Source of the DNA: Nitrospira sp.
Lineage (GTDB): Bacteria; Nitrospirota; Nitrospiria; Nitrospirales; Nitrospiraceae
Direction of reading: 5' to 3'
Assembly (NCBI GenBank): GCA_024331085.1
Contig: JANDJG010000004.1
Location: 1 to 54,284 of the forward strand
Length of the DNA: 54,284 nucleotides
Shown piece after piece: positions 26,905 to 34,822 of this stretch (within the stretch, counting starts at the first letter, position 1; the number at the start of each line of letters is the position of its first letter). A program made the position numbers and the translations under genes. Under the pieces are notes generated by a model. The model saw only the letters and a list, made by a program, of their open reading frames with translations. It was not told where the DNA came from and made no database searches.

Positions 26905-28748
26905 CGCAGCGCCGTCAGCTTGTGTTTGACCTCTTCCAACTCGGCCGACAGCGATTCCCAGCGGGCGGTCAATCGCTCGAGATCGCGCTTCCATCCGTCC
27001 TGTTCCTGGTGCAGGACGTTCCACTTCCCAAAGTCCCGGTACAGTTCGGGATCGGCCAACTCGACGTCTCGGGCCTTCACTTTCTGTTCGAGGTCCGCGA
27101 TCTCTCCTTCCAATCGAGCCACTTGTTTTTCGAGACGAGCGTGGGTTTTGGTCAAATCGCGCCGGTCGCCTCCGGACGGTTTGGACGCGGCGGGAATCTG
27201 CTGCGCCATCGCCCGCGTCGGCTCCGGCGACTTGCCGCGTGATTTGCCGGCGAGCTCCTCCGTAGTCTCCGTGATCGATTCCAGCTCCTGCGCTTTTTTC
27301 CAGAGATAGTACTCGTAGTTGCCGTGGAAGTTCCGGGCCCGCCCGTCCTCGATTTCCACCACGCGCGTCGCGATCCTCGTCAGGAAGGTGGGATCGTGCG
27401 AAATGAACACGATCGTTCCGGGAAATTCGGCGAGGGCGTCGGTCAGGACGTCGACGGAAGCCGGGTCCAGATGATTCGTCGGCTCGTCCAGGAGCAGCGT
27501 ATTGGCCGGCTCGACGAGCATGCGGGCCAGCGCCACGCGATTGCGCTCTCCTCCGCTCAACGCCTTGATCGGTTTTTTCTGTTCTTGGCCGGAGAAGAGA
27601 AACGCGCCGGCGATGCCGCGCAAAAAGTTCATCTCGGCGTGCTTGGTCACCTCTTCCAGCGATTCCAGGATCGTGTGTTCGGGGTTCAAAGCTTCCGCCT
27701 GGTGTTGCGCGAAGTAATGCAGCGTCACGCCGTGTCCCACGATGCGCGTGCCCGAATCGGGTGCAAGGACGCCGGCGAGGATCTTTAAGAGCGTGCTTTT
27801 CCCCGCGCCGTTTTCTCCGACCAGCGCCACCCGTTGTCCGCGCTCGACGGAAAAATCCAGCGACTCATAGACGACCTTGTCTCCATAGCGTTTGCTCACG
27901 CCCGCGAGATCGAGCACCTGTCTGCCGCTGGCCGGCGGTTCCGGGAATCTGAACCGGACCCGCTTGGGGTCCCGTTGGAGCTCGATGCGTTTGACCTTTT
28001 CGAGCTGTTTCAGGCGGGACTGGACCTGACTGGCTTTGTTGGCTTGGTAGCGGAATCGGTCCACGAATTTCTGGACGCGGGCGATTTCTTTGGCCTGGCG
28101 GGCCGCGGCGGCCTGGAGTTGAGCGTCCCGTTCCGCGCGGAGTCTGCGGAAGGTGGAGTAGTTGCCTCGATACTCCTCGATCTTATGATGCCGAAGTTCC
28201 CAGATATGGGTGACGACACGATCGAGGAACGCCGTGTCATGGCTGATGATCAGCAGCGTCATGTCCGAATCCAACAAAAACTGCTCGAACCAACGCTGCG
28301 TGGGTTTGTCCAGATGGTTGGTCGGTTCGTCCAGCATCAGGACGTCGGGATTGGAAAGCAGGAGGTGCGCGAGCGCCACGCGCATGCGGTAGCCGCCGGA
28401 CAAGGTTTCAATCGGCCGAGCGAAATCCGGCTCGGAAAAACCGAGGCCCATCAGAATGCGTTTGGCTTCGTGCTCGGGAAATTCGTCCCGATGCGCCGCG
28501 TCGAGCACGGTCTTGCCGATGATGGTCTCGAGTTCCTGCGGCAGATAGCCGATGCGGAGTCTCGGACGGAGATGGATGGACCCCTTGTCGGGCGATTCTT
28601 CTCCCAGGATCATGCGGAAGAGCGTCGTTTTGCCCGCGCCGTTCGGGCCGACCAGGCCGACTCGCGAATTGGGCCGAAGATGCGCGGATGCCTCGGTGAG
28701 CAGCACCTTGGTCGAATATTGTTTGCTGACGGAATCGATCTGCAGCAT
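26901..28748 (-). CDS. ABC-F family ATPase (translation factor type)
   Basis: 615 residues with two ATP-binding cassettes and no membrane domain. Cassette 1: GPNGAGKTTLFRM, LSGGYRMRVALAH, LMLDEPTNHLD. Cassette 2: GENGAGKSTLLKI, LSGGERNRVALAR, LLLDEPTNHLD. Between them is the charged linker (RAERDAQLQAAAARQAKE) that reaches the ribosomal peptidyl site in this family, and the C-terminus is a coiled coil of about 90 residues (KTHARLEKQVARLEGEIADL). It resembles Uup/YheS-type proteins that rescue or regulate ribosomes. Start ATG 28748. Confidence 0.9.
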   Translation of the reverse strand: MLQIDSVSKQYSTKVLLTEASAHLRPNSRVGLVGPNGAGKTTLFRMILGEESPDKGSIHLRPRLRIGYLPQELETIIGKTVLDAAHRDEFPEHEAKRILMGLGFSEPDFARPIETLSGGYRMRVALAHLLLSNPDVLMLDEPTNHLDKPTQRWFEQFLLDSDMTLLIISHDTAFLDRVVTHIWELRHHKIEEYRGNYSTFRRLRAERDAQLQAAAARQAKEIARVQKFVDRFRYQANKASQVQSRLKQLEKVKRIELQRDPKRVRFRFPEPPASGRQVLDLAGVSKRYGDKVVYESLDFSVERGQRVALVGENGAGKSTLLKILAGVLAPDSGTRIVGHGVTLHYFAQHQAEALNPEHTILESLEEVTKHAEMNFLRGIAGAFLFSGQEQKKPIKALSGGERNRVALARMLVEPANTLLLDEPTNHLDPASVDVLTDALAEFPGTIVFISHDPTFLTRIATRVVEIEDGRARNFHGNYEYYLWKKAQELESITETTEELAGKSRGKSPEPTRAMAQQIPAASKPSGGDRRDLTKTHARLEKQVARLEGEIADLEQKVKARDVELADPELYRDFGKWNVLHQEQDGWKRDLERLTARWESLSAELEEVKHKLTALR

Positions 28749-28863
28749 GCAACGCTAGGCGATACGCGGGTGGCCGGCGCTACTAAAAGGACCGAAGACT
28801 CTCTCCGTGCCCATCGCTTTCGATAAGACGAGAAGGAGTATGCGGTTCAACCACGGGTTGGGA

Positions 28864-28939
28864 TGGTGGAGCTGGCGGGGATTGAACCCGCGACCTCGTG
28901 AATGCCATTCACGCGCGCTCCCAGCTGCGCCACAGCCCC
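28864..28939 (-). tRNA. tRNA-Ala (anticodon GGC)
   Basis: 76 bases on the minus strand. The acceptor GGGGCTG pairs with CAGCTCC and contains the G3:U70 wobble pair that identifies alanine tRNA. The anticodon stem CGTGA/TCACG encloses ATGGCAT, so the anticodon is GGC. The T arm reads GGGTTCAATCCCC-like, and ACCA is encoded at the 3' end. Confidence 0.95.
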
Positions 28940-28986
28940 ACGCTCATTGGGATATTTCGATGAACTGAACCTGCAAGATGGAGGGC

Positions 28987-29015
28987 ATGCTAACACGCAG
29001 GTCTAGGCCAGTCAA
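28987..29015 (-). promoter_or_regulatory. Promoter for tRNA-Ala
   Basis: On the minus strand TTGACT (29015-29010), 17 bases, TAGCAT (28992-28987), about 45 bases before the mature 5' end of the tRNA. Confidence 0.5.
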
Positions 29016-29149
29016 GAAAACCTCCCCCCCTTCGGAGGCCGATCCTTCGCCCCCGTTCCGTTCGTGATTCAAGCCACGATCCACGATGAAACCGTTGCGG
29101 ATCGGTTCGACCTCTCAACCTGAACCGCGAAACAAGGGGGAGGACCGGC
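29016..29149. other. Spacer between tRNA-Ala and purA promoters
   Basis: Nothing coding is supported here. A CCTCC...GGAGG inverted pair near 29021-29038 around a C run is the only structure noted. Confidence 0.4.
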
Positions 29150-29179
29150 TTGACAAAGGCCGAACGGGAATCCTACCAT
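29150..29179 (+). promoter_or_regulatory. Promoter for purA
   Basis: TTGACA (29150-29155, perfect -35), 18 bases, TACCAT (29174-29179). Transcription should begin about 29186, immediately before the hairpin at 29190. Confidence 0.55.
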
Positions 29180-29189
29180 GTCGCTCCAC

Positions 29190-29226
29190 GGCTCTGATCT
29201 CGGAGGTAGGTCAGAGCCATTTTTTC
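29190..29226 (+). terminator. Terminator-like hairpin in the purA leader
   Basis: GGCTCTGA (29190-29197) and TCAGAGCC (29211-29218) form a perfect eight-base stem over a 13-base purine-rich loop, followed by ATTTTTT. It has the form of an intrinsic terminator but lies between the purA promoter and the purA start, so it may be an attenuator or end a very short RNA. Confidence 0.6.
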
Positions 29227-29257
29227 GTGTTCACCGGCGGGACGGGAGCGGCTGCCA

Positions 29258-30571
29258 ATGGGCAATTTGGTCATTATCGGCGCCCAATGGGGCGATGAAG
29301 GCAAGGGCAAGATCGTGGACATCTTGGCCCGGGACGCCGACGTCGTGGTGCGCTATCAAGGCGGCTCCAACGCGGGCCATACGGTCATCAACGAGCGGGG
29401 CACGTACGTCTTTCACCTGATTCCATCAGGTATTTTGTACCGAGGCGTCACCTGCGCGATCGGCAACGGCGTGGTGGTGGACCCGGGCGCTCTGATCGAA
29501 GAAATGGATCAGCTCCAGACCAAGGGCATCGCCATCGGCAAGAACTTCGCCGTGAGCGACCGCGCACATCTCATCTTGCCGTACCACAAGGCGATCGAGC
29601 GCGCATCGGAACAGTCGAAGGGGTCGCGGCGGATCGGCACCACGGGCCGCGGGATCGGTCCTTCCTATGCCGATAAAATGGCGAGGATCGGCATTCGCGT
29701 GGGCGATCTCCTCAATCCTCCGCTGTTCAGAAGGAAGCTGGAAGAAAATCTCGTCGAGATGAATTGGTTTTTGGAACAGTTTCACAAGGTCGAGACCTAT
29801 CAAGTCGACAAGGTTTTTCATCAGTATATGGGCTATGCCGACCGTCTCAAGAGCCATGTCACCGATACGACCACGTTGCTCAATCGGGCGATTCGGAGGA
29901 ACAAGACGGTCCTTTTCGAGGGCGCGCAAGGGACGCATCTCGACGTGGATTTCGGCACCTATCCCTATGTGACGTCCTCCAGCGCCTCGGCAGGCGGCGC
30001 CTGCACCGGCACGGGGGTCGGCCCCACGATGATCGACGGCGTGTTGGGCATCGCAAAGGCCTATACCACCAGGGTGGGCAGCGGTCCGTTTCCCACCGAA
30101 CTGACCGAAGAGACCGGTCAACGGTTGCAAGAGCGGGGAAATGAATTCGGATCGACCACCGGGCGTCCCAGACGGTGCGGATGGTTCGACGCCGTGCTGG
30201 TGCGGTACGCCGCGCAGGTGAACGGCCTCACGTCGCTCGCGCTCACCAAGCTTGACGTGCTCGACGGGCACCGGGAAGTACTGCTCTGCACCGGATACCG
30301 GCACGGAGAGAAGCTCTATAAAGAGATGCCCTCGGATCTCGACGTCTTGACCGACTGTCGGCCGGTGTACCAACGGATGAAGGGGTGGGTTGCTTCGACG
30401 ACGGGCGCCACGACATACAAGCGGCTGCCGGCGGAAGCCAAACGGTACCTGGGCCGCATTGAAGAACTGGTTCAATGCCGAATCGACATGATTTCGACGG
30501 GCTCCAAACGGGCCGACACGATCATGCTTCGCAATCCGTTGGACTGTTCTCCCCGCCGTTCAAAACGCTGA
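29258..30571 (+). CDS. purA: Adenylosuccinate synthetase
   Basis: 437 residues, normal length. It joins aspartate to IMP using GTP in AMP synthesis. The GTP loop is GAQWGDEGKGK at residues 8-18, the catalytic aspartate lies in it, and the histidine in GGSNAGHTVI. GSRRIGTTGRGIGPSYADK and FEGAQGTHLDVDFGTYP are characteristic. GGGAG lies some ten bases before ATG 29258. It is preceded by an attenuator-like hairpin and followed by a weak hairpin at 30588-30606. Confidence 0.97.
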   Translation: MGNLVIIGAQWGDEGKGKIVDILARDADVVVRYQGGSNAGHTVINERGTYVFHLIPSGILYRGVTCAIGNGVVVDPGALIEEMDQLQTKGIAIGKNFAVSDRAHLILPYHKAIERASEQSKGSRRIGTTGRGIGPSYADKMARIGIRVGDLLNPPLFRRKLEENLVEMNWFLEQFHKVETYQVDKVFHQYMGYADRLKSHVTDTTTLLNRAIRRNKTVLFEGAQGTHLDVDFGTYPYVTSSSASAGGACTGTGVGPTMIDGVLGIAKAYTTRVGSGPFPTELTEETGQRLQERGNEFGSTTGRPRRCGWFDAVLVRYAAQVNGLTSLALTKLDVLDGHREVLLCTGYRHGEKLYKEMPSDLDVLTDCRPVYQRMKGWVASTTGATTYKRLPAEAKRYLGRIEELVQCRIDMISTGSKRADTIMLRNPLDCSPRRSKR

Positions 30572-30587
30572 CGATCGTCGATGGTCA

Positions 30588-30606
30588 ATCATCGGTCGTC
30601 GATGAT
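30588..30606 (+). terminator. Hairpin after purA
   Basis: ATCATCG and CGATGAT pair across GTCGT, sixteen bases after the purA stop. A run of five T occurs ten bases later, so it is a weak terminator candidate. Confidence 0.35.
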
Positions 30607-30678
30607 AGGATGGAGGCTCGTTTTTCCTGACTCGTTCGGTTTGTCGATTGACGTTTCACGAACCACGCCTCATCACGT

Positions 30679-30754
30679 GAGCCGGTAGCTCAGTCGGTAG
30701 AGCATCGCCCTTTTAAGGCGAGGGCCCTGGGTTCGAGTCCCAGCCGGCTCACCA
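30679..30754 (+). tRNA. tRNA-Lys (anticodon TTT)
   Basis: 76 bases. Acceptor GAGCCGG pairs with CCGGCTC; the D stem is GCTC/GAGC; the anticodon stem TCGCC/GGCGA encloses CTTTTAA, anticodon TTT; the T arm is CTGGGTTCGAGTCCCAG; ACCA is encoded. It marks the left edge of the catabolic block: the next gene ends 51 bases downstream. Confidence 0.95.
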
Positions 30755-30805
30755 ACCTGTCAGTCCTCGTTCTCTATGCGGCATAGCGGGATGTGGGAGC
30801 AGGCC

Positions 30806-32803
30806 TCAGAGTGGTTGACCGCGTGATGTCAACAATGGGGGTCTCGCCAGGGAGTCAGATGACCGGTCATGCTCGGCCTGCTCGGCCGTTGAAGCCTGGG
30901 TGGCGGCGGGGCGGTAGTCGTGGAGTCGGCGAGGAATAATGCCGTCGCTCAACCAACGATAGGTTCCCTCCGCGGCCTCCTTGCCGATCGTTGCCACGGT
31001 CTGGTCGTGATTGGATCCGCGGATCTCGCGGATCGCTCGATCAATTCGTTCTCTTGCCTCTGTGGCGATCAGCTCAACCAATCTCCACTTCGAAGGGTCG
31101 CCTGTCGCGTCACTTGATGACACGGCCTGCAAGGTTGCCGTCGTCATGACGAGCAGATCTTCTGCCACCATCTCCATGCGATTCTGTCGGCCTTGATCGT
31201 CCCGCAGCGCTTGTCCATGGCGGACCATCGCCCAGAAGATCGCCTTGGCCAGGCGGCGGCTGGTCCGCTCGACATATCGAAGCAGAGGCGTCGCGAGCGG
31301 ATGGCGAAACGCCGGCCTGTCGGGAAGCGGTCTGGGTCGCCACAAGCTGAAATACCAGGGAATGTAGAAACGAGCCAGCGCGAGCCACTCGGCGAACTTC
31401 GCAGGGCCGCTCAGTTCCCTTGCGACGTAGCGCGCCGCTCGCTCAAGGTGAGGGTTCAATCCTTCGCGGGCGACAAACGGCCGGAGCACGTCCGTTGCTC
31501 CTTCGCCGATCCGGTACATTTCAGCATCCCGCACCAATTGCTCGATCCCGAACGCCGGCTCGCCGCGGGCTCGCTTGGAGTCGGCCGTTTCGTACCCCAT
31601 GCCGCCAAAGATGATGTGGGCGTCTTTGAGGAACTGAATGGTCCGTTCCGAGCAGAAGATCTTCGTGATCGCGGCCTCGATCCTCACATCGAACGTGTGG
31701 CGGTCGGCTAGGCGCCAGGCGGCCAGGGCCAGCGATTCCATTGCAAACAGATTGACCGCCATGTGCCCGAGTCTCATTCGTTGGGTCTGGTGGGCACTTA
31801 GGGGTTTTTGAAAGGTGAATCGTTCGTTGGCTCGGTCGAGTGTCGGTTGCCAAGCCTGTTTGGCCATGCCGAGGCAGATGGCCGGGATGCTGATGCCCCG
31901 CCCGATGTTCAGAATAGTCAGCGCATACTTCAACCCACGCCCCACTTCGCCGATCAGATTGGCGGCGGGAATCCGCACGTTGGTGAAGATCAAGTGGCCA
32001 TTTTCAATCCCGCGGCAGCCTTCGAATTGACACCGTTGCCGCACGGCGACGCCTGGCGCCTCCATATCAAGGATGAAGGCGGTGGGGACTTTGGCGTCAG
32101 CCCCTTTGCCTTCGGGGACCGGCACCCACATGGCCTTCCCTCCAGCCGTAACCTTTTTGGCTGGCACCTGCGCGATCAACGTGAGGTATCGGGCAATCGG
32201 GCCGTTGGTGCACCAGAGCTTCTCCCCGTTGACTACGAAGGTCTCACCGCCTGCTTCCAACACCGCTTCCGTTCGAATGTTGGCGGCATCGGAGCCGGTA
32301 GCCGGCTCGGTGAGGGCGAAGGCCGAGATTGCTTCGCGCGCGACCATCGGCAGGTAGGTTCGTCGTTGCTCCTCAGTACCAAACAGCAGGAGCGGCATGG
32401 CGATGCCGATGGACTGCGGCACCGCGACGGTCAGTGCGAGTACATTGCTCCAACTTGCGATCAGTGTGAGGGCGCGGCCGTAGTTGGTAGAGGAAAATCC
32501 CAGCCCCCCATAGGCCGGTGGGATTTTCATGGCGAAGGCGCCGAGCGCAAAAAGCCCCTTGAAGACTGATTCAGGGATCTTGCCGGTCCGTTCAATTTCG
32601 TCGGGATCGACCTGCGTGGTGAGGAAGGAGATGAGGCGGGGGCGATAGGCTTCCCAGGCCGCCACTTGGTCGGGAGGTTCCGCCTCGTGGAGGAGCAGCC
32701 CAAAATCAGGCTCCCCCATGAAGAGCCCGGCCATAAAACTCTGTCCTGAGAGCCGTTCGCGGGCCTCTTCGATCCGCTCGAACCCTTTGAACAGGGAGGT
32801 CAT
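30806..32803 (-). CDS. Long acyl-CoA dehydrogenase (VLCAD/ACAD9-like)
   Basis: 665 residues: an acyl-CoA dehydrogenase core of about 420 plus a C-terminal extension as in VLCAD/ACAD9. FAD and substrate motifs are FALTEPATGSDAANI and LWCTNGPIARY, then IIFGGMGYE. The catalytic glutamate is likely in YRIGEGATDVLR, the VLCAD position. It oxidises acyl-CoA to enoyl-CoA, passing electrons to ETF. The C-terminus is extended and disordered. AGGAGG precedes the ATG at 32803. It is third in a leftward unit after the TenA-like and XRE genes. Chain-length preference cannot be read; it could oxidise butyryl-CoA or long acyl-CoAs. Confidence 0.85.
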   Translation of the reverse strand: MTSLFKGFERIEEARERLSGQSFMAGLFMGEPDFGLLLHEAEPPDQVAAWEAYRPRLISFLTTQVDPDEIERTGKIPESVFKGLFALGAFAMKIPPAYGGLGFSSTNYGRALTLIASWSNVLALTVAVPQSIGIAMPLLLFGTEEQRRTYLPMVAREAISAFALTEPATGSDAANIRTEAVLEAGGETFVVNGEKLWCTNGPIARYLTLIAQVPAKKVTAGGKAMWVPVPEGKGADAKVPTAFILDMEAPGVAVRQRCQFEGCRGIENGHLIFTNVRIPAANLIGEVGRGLKYALTILNIGRGISIPAICLGMAKQAWQPTLDRANERFTFQKPLSAHQTQRMRLGHMAVNLFAMESLALAAWRLADRHTFDVRIEAAITKIFCSERTIQFLKDAHIIFGGMGYETADSKRARGEPAFGIEQLVRDAEMYRIGEGATDVLRPFVAREGLNPHLERAARYVARELSGPAKFAEWLALARFYIPWYFSLWRPRPLPDRPAFRHPLATPLLRYVERTSRRLAKAIFWAMVRHGQALRDDQGRQNRMEMVAEDLLVMTTATLQAVSSSDATGDPSKWRLVELIATEARERIDRAIREIRGSNHDQTVATIGKEAAEGTYRWLSDGIIPRRLHDYRPAATQASTAEQAEHDRSSDSLARPPLLTSRGQPL

Positions 32804-32846
32804 GGCCTCCTCCTTTGCTCGCCGCCGCTTCCCTCAACGGACCGGC

Positions 32847-33809
32847 TCACGCCACCGACTTTTTGAACCGGGTCACTTCCTGTTTAAACGCCTGGTGCCC
32901 TCCGTACTCGAAGACGTAGCGGGTCATGTCGAACAAGGGAGCTGGGTCCAGATCGCGCAGAAGCTCCGGCTTCCATGTGATCTCCAATTGATTGATCATC
33001 GTGAAAGGGGTCGGGGTACCGACCAGACCCAACGGGACCTGACCGTAGGAGCGGGAAAATAAGAGAATCTCCCGGTCGAACATCGCGGCGTTCATGTCCT
33101 GCGCGGCACCCTGTGCACGGTAGTCTTCCTCGAACCGCCGGAAGGCCGGCGCCCGCATCAACTCTTCCCGAAAGGCAAAGAAGACGTGAATGCCGGCCCG
33201 TTGTTGATCATCCATCACTCGCACGGCGTCCGCCACCACCGACTCCTGTTGCATCTGCTCTTTCGTCAAGATCAGCAGGCGGCGGATGACGACGCCCCGT
33301 TTGACGGCTTCTTGGTTGGCCAGCAGATAGGTCGGGTAGAGCGCCTCGCCTCGTTTCCAAATGTTCCACCGTTCCATGACCGCGTCGATGGATCGTTCGG
33401 CGGTTTGAACGAGTCGAACGGCTTCGGCGTTCGCCTCGGCTCCTTCGTACATCAAGGTTTGCGCCTCGAGTTGGCGAAGCTCCCGGCCGATGGCCTCCAC
33501 CTTCCGCGGCAGGTACTTGGGTGTTTTGGGCACATGCAGCATGACATCGACGGCTGTGAGAGCCAGCGTCCAATAGCCTTTCGCGGAGGCCGGCGCCTTG
33601 TCCTTCTGAGCAATCAGCAGCAGCTCGACCGGATTTTTATCAAGCAGCTTGGCGATCTTGATGCAGAGTTCCGGCTTGGGAATTTTTAAGCCACGGCGCA
33701 TCAAGTTGGCGTCCGGTTGCGTAATGCCCAGCTTGTCCGCGAGCGCGTAATCGCTCTTAAGCCCATAACGTTCTTTCACGGCTTCCAGGTATTTGGCGAT
33801 TTCGGTCAT
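32847..33809 (-). CDS. XRE-type regulator with long C-terminal domain
   Basis: 320 residues. An N-terminal helix-turn-helix (about 15-65) reads SDYALADKLGITQPDANLMR and then IKIAKLLDKNPVELLLIAQK, typical of Cro/XRE proteins. The remaining 240 residues form a separate domain (AEANAEAVRLVQTAERSIDA, RGVVIRRLLILTKEQM, GIHVFFAFREELM) that resembles the phospholipase-D-like sensor domains sometimes attached to regulators; no HxK catalytic motif is seen, so it is probably a ligand sensor. It lies 28 bases after the TenA-like gene and 43 before the dehydrogenase. It is the only transcription factor in the catabolic block and the candidate for the palindrome at 34766-34783. Confidence 0.75.
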   Translation of the reverse strand: MTEIAKYLEAVKERYGLKSDYALADKLGITQPDANLMRRGLKIPKPELCIKIAKLLDKNPVELLLIAQKDKAPASAKGYWTLALTAVDVMLHVPKTPKYLPRKVEAIGRELRQLEAQTLMYEGAEANAEAVRLVQTAERSIDAVMERWNIWKRGEALYPTYLLANQEAVKRGVVIRRLLILTKEQMQQESVVADAVRVMDDQQRAGIHVFFAFREELMRAPAFRRFEEDYRAQGAAQDMNAAMFDREILLFSRSYGQVPLGLVGTPTPFTMINQLEITWKPELLRDLDPAPLFDMTRYVFEYGGHQAFKQEVTRFKKSVA

Positions 33810-33837
33810 GGTCCTTCGAGTCGCTCCTCACGATGAG

Positions 33838-34566
33838 TCATGCGGCCTGGTTGTGAGTCTGTGTGGCTGCTCCGTCGGGGGCGAGGCGGTCCAGTCCCAA
33901 CCAGAATCCTTCGAGATAGTTCAAGACAGCAAGCACACCTTCCCGAAAGGCCGCTTGGTCCTCCACCGGCAAACCGTGTCCGGCGCTGTGCTCCGCCGCG
34001 AGCACTGCCTGAGTCATGGCCTGTTCGTGCGTCGATTCGAGCTCGCGATGAAACGTGAAATAGGTGATGTCCATGTCGGGATAGCGCGACGCTTTCAGGA
34101 TCGTTAATCCTGGGATCAGATGATCCCACATCGTGATGGCCATGTTCTCAAGGCCGAAGGAAGCGCCGAGCGCCTTGGCGTGGTTTCCATCGCTGTAGAG
34201 CCGTTGCATGCCCTCGATGTAGGCACGGGTGGAGGGCAACATGGGCCTCGTCATGGCGAGGTGCACATCGATACCCACTGATCGGAGAAAGTTCCGGTAC
34301 AGCAATTCGTGGCGATGCGTGGGGTTGCCATCGCCCAGCTCCGAATAGAGCACCCTTGTCAGTTCGTCGGCGATCCGTTCGTCTTCCGTGTTCACCAATT
34401 GCGACGCGAGGATCTGAGGGAAAAACCGAGCGAAGTTGTAGAACTCGACCGCGAAGTCACGGAACTCTTGATCGGATAGGGCGCCGGATCGGAAACGGCG
34501 CAGGTAGCGGTTGTTAACGGCGCCGTGCGCCAGCACGACGCGCCGCATGTCGTCGTGGAAGGTCAT
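33838..34566 (-). CDS. TenA/heme-oxygenase-fold protein, putative iron-containing oxidase
   Basis: 242 residues from ATG 34566, set by GGAGGT six bases upstream; the frame extends further but without a site. An all-helical protein: FAVEFYNFARFFPQILASQ, ELGDGNPTHRHELLYRNFL, GLENMAITMWDHLIPGL and FHRELESTHEQAM. Repeated acidic and His residues (E and H in ELGDG-THRH, D112-like DHL, HREL-ESTHE) resemble the dimetal or PqqC/CADD-type helical oxygenases rather than thiaminase TenA. First gene of the leftward unit with the regulator and dehydrogenase. Substrate unknown. Confidence 0.65.
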   Translation of the reverse strand: MTFHDDMRRVVLAHGAVNNRYLRRFRSGALSDQEFRDFAVEFYNFARFFPQILASQLVNTEDERIADELTRVLYSELGDGNPTHRHELLYRNFLRSVGIDVHLAMTRPMLPSTRAYIEGMQRLYSDGNHAKALGASFGLENMAITMWDHLIPGLTILKASRYPDMDITYFTFHRELESTHEQAMTQAVLAAEHSAGHGLPVEDQAAFREGVLAVLNYLEGFWLGLDRLAPDGAATQTHNQAA

Positions 34567-34645
34567 GGGACACCTCCAAGTCACGAGCCTCGACGTGGCT
34601 GCCGAGGCAGCTTGAACCGGCATGACGAAAGCAGCGATATAAAAA

Positions 34646-34658
34646 TACTATCACTAAG
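34646..34658. promoter_or_regulatory. Second CTATCA operator-like site (leftward promoter side)
   Basis: TACTATCACTAAG shares CTATCA with the palindrome at 34766-34783, and a nearby ATCGCATG (34663-34670) is the inverse of CATGCGAT in it. It lies in the region upstream of ATG 34566 where the leftward promoter should be (TTGTGC / TATATC, 16-base spacing, on the minus strand). Confidence 0.35.
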
Positions 34659-34743
34659 CACAATCGCATGTTACCGAAATTTGCGGCATCTGCACAATAC
34701 AAATACATTGTTCAGGAAGAGAAAAGTTTTTTCACGATCAGAA

Positions 34744-34774
34744 TTGACACAAAATGATTTAGATATGCTATCAT
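34744..34774 (+). promoter_or_regulatory. Rightward promoter of the homogentisate unit
   Basis: Perfect TTGACA (34744-34749) and TATCAT (34769-34774, 5/6) with 19-base spacing, or TATGCT at 34764 with short spacing. The region is AT-rich, unlike the surroundings, and its -10 is covered by the palindrome at 34766-34783. Confidence 0.5.
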
Positions 34775-34783
34775 GCGATAGCA
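34766..34783. promoter_or_regulatory. Operator-like palindrome over the -10
   Basis: TGCTATCATGCGATAGCA: seven-base arms TGCTATC/GATAGCA around ATGC. It coincides with the -10 hexamer and start site of the rightward unit, the expected place for a repressor. Confidence 0.6.
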
Positions 34784-34822
34784 AAATGTCGTTAACCGTT
34801 TCCCGCCGCAAGGAGGCCAGCC

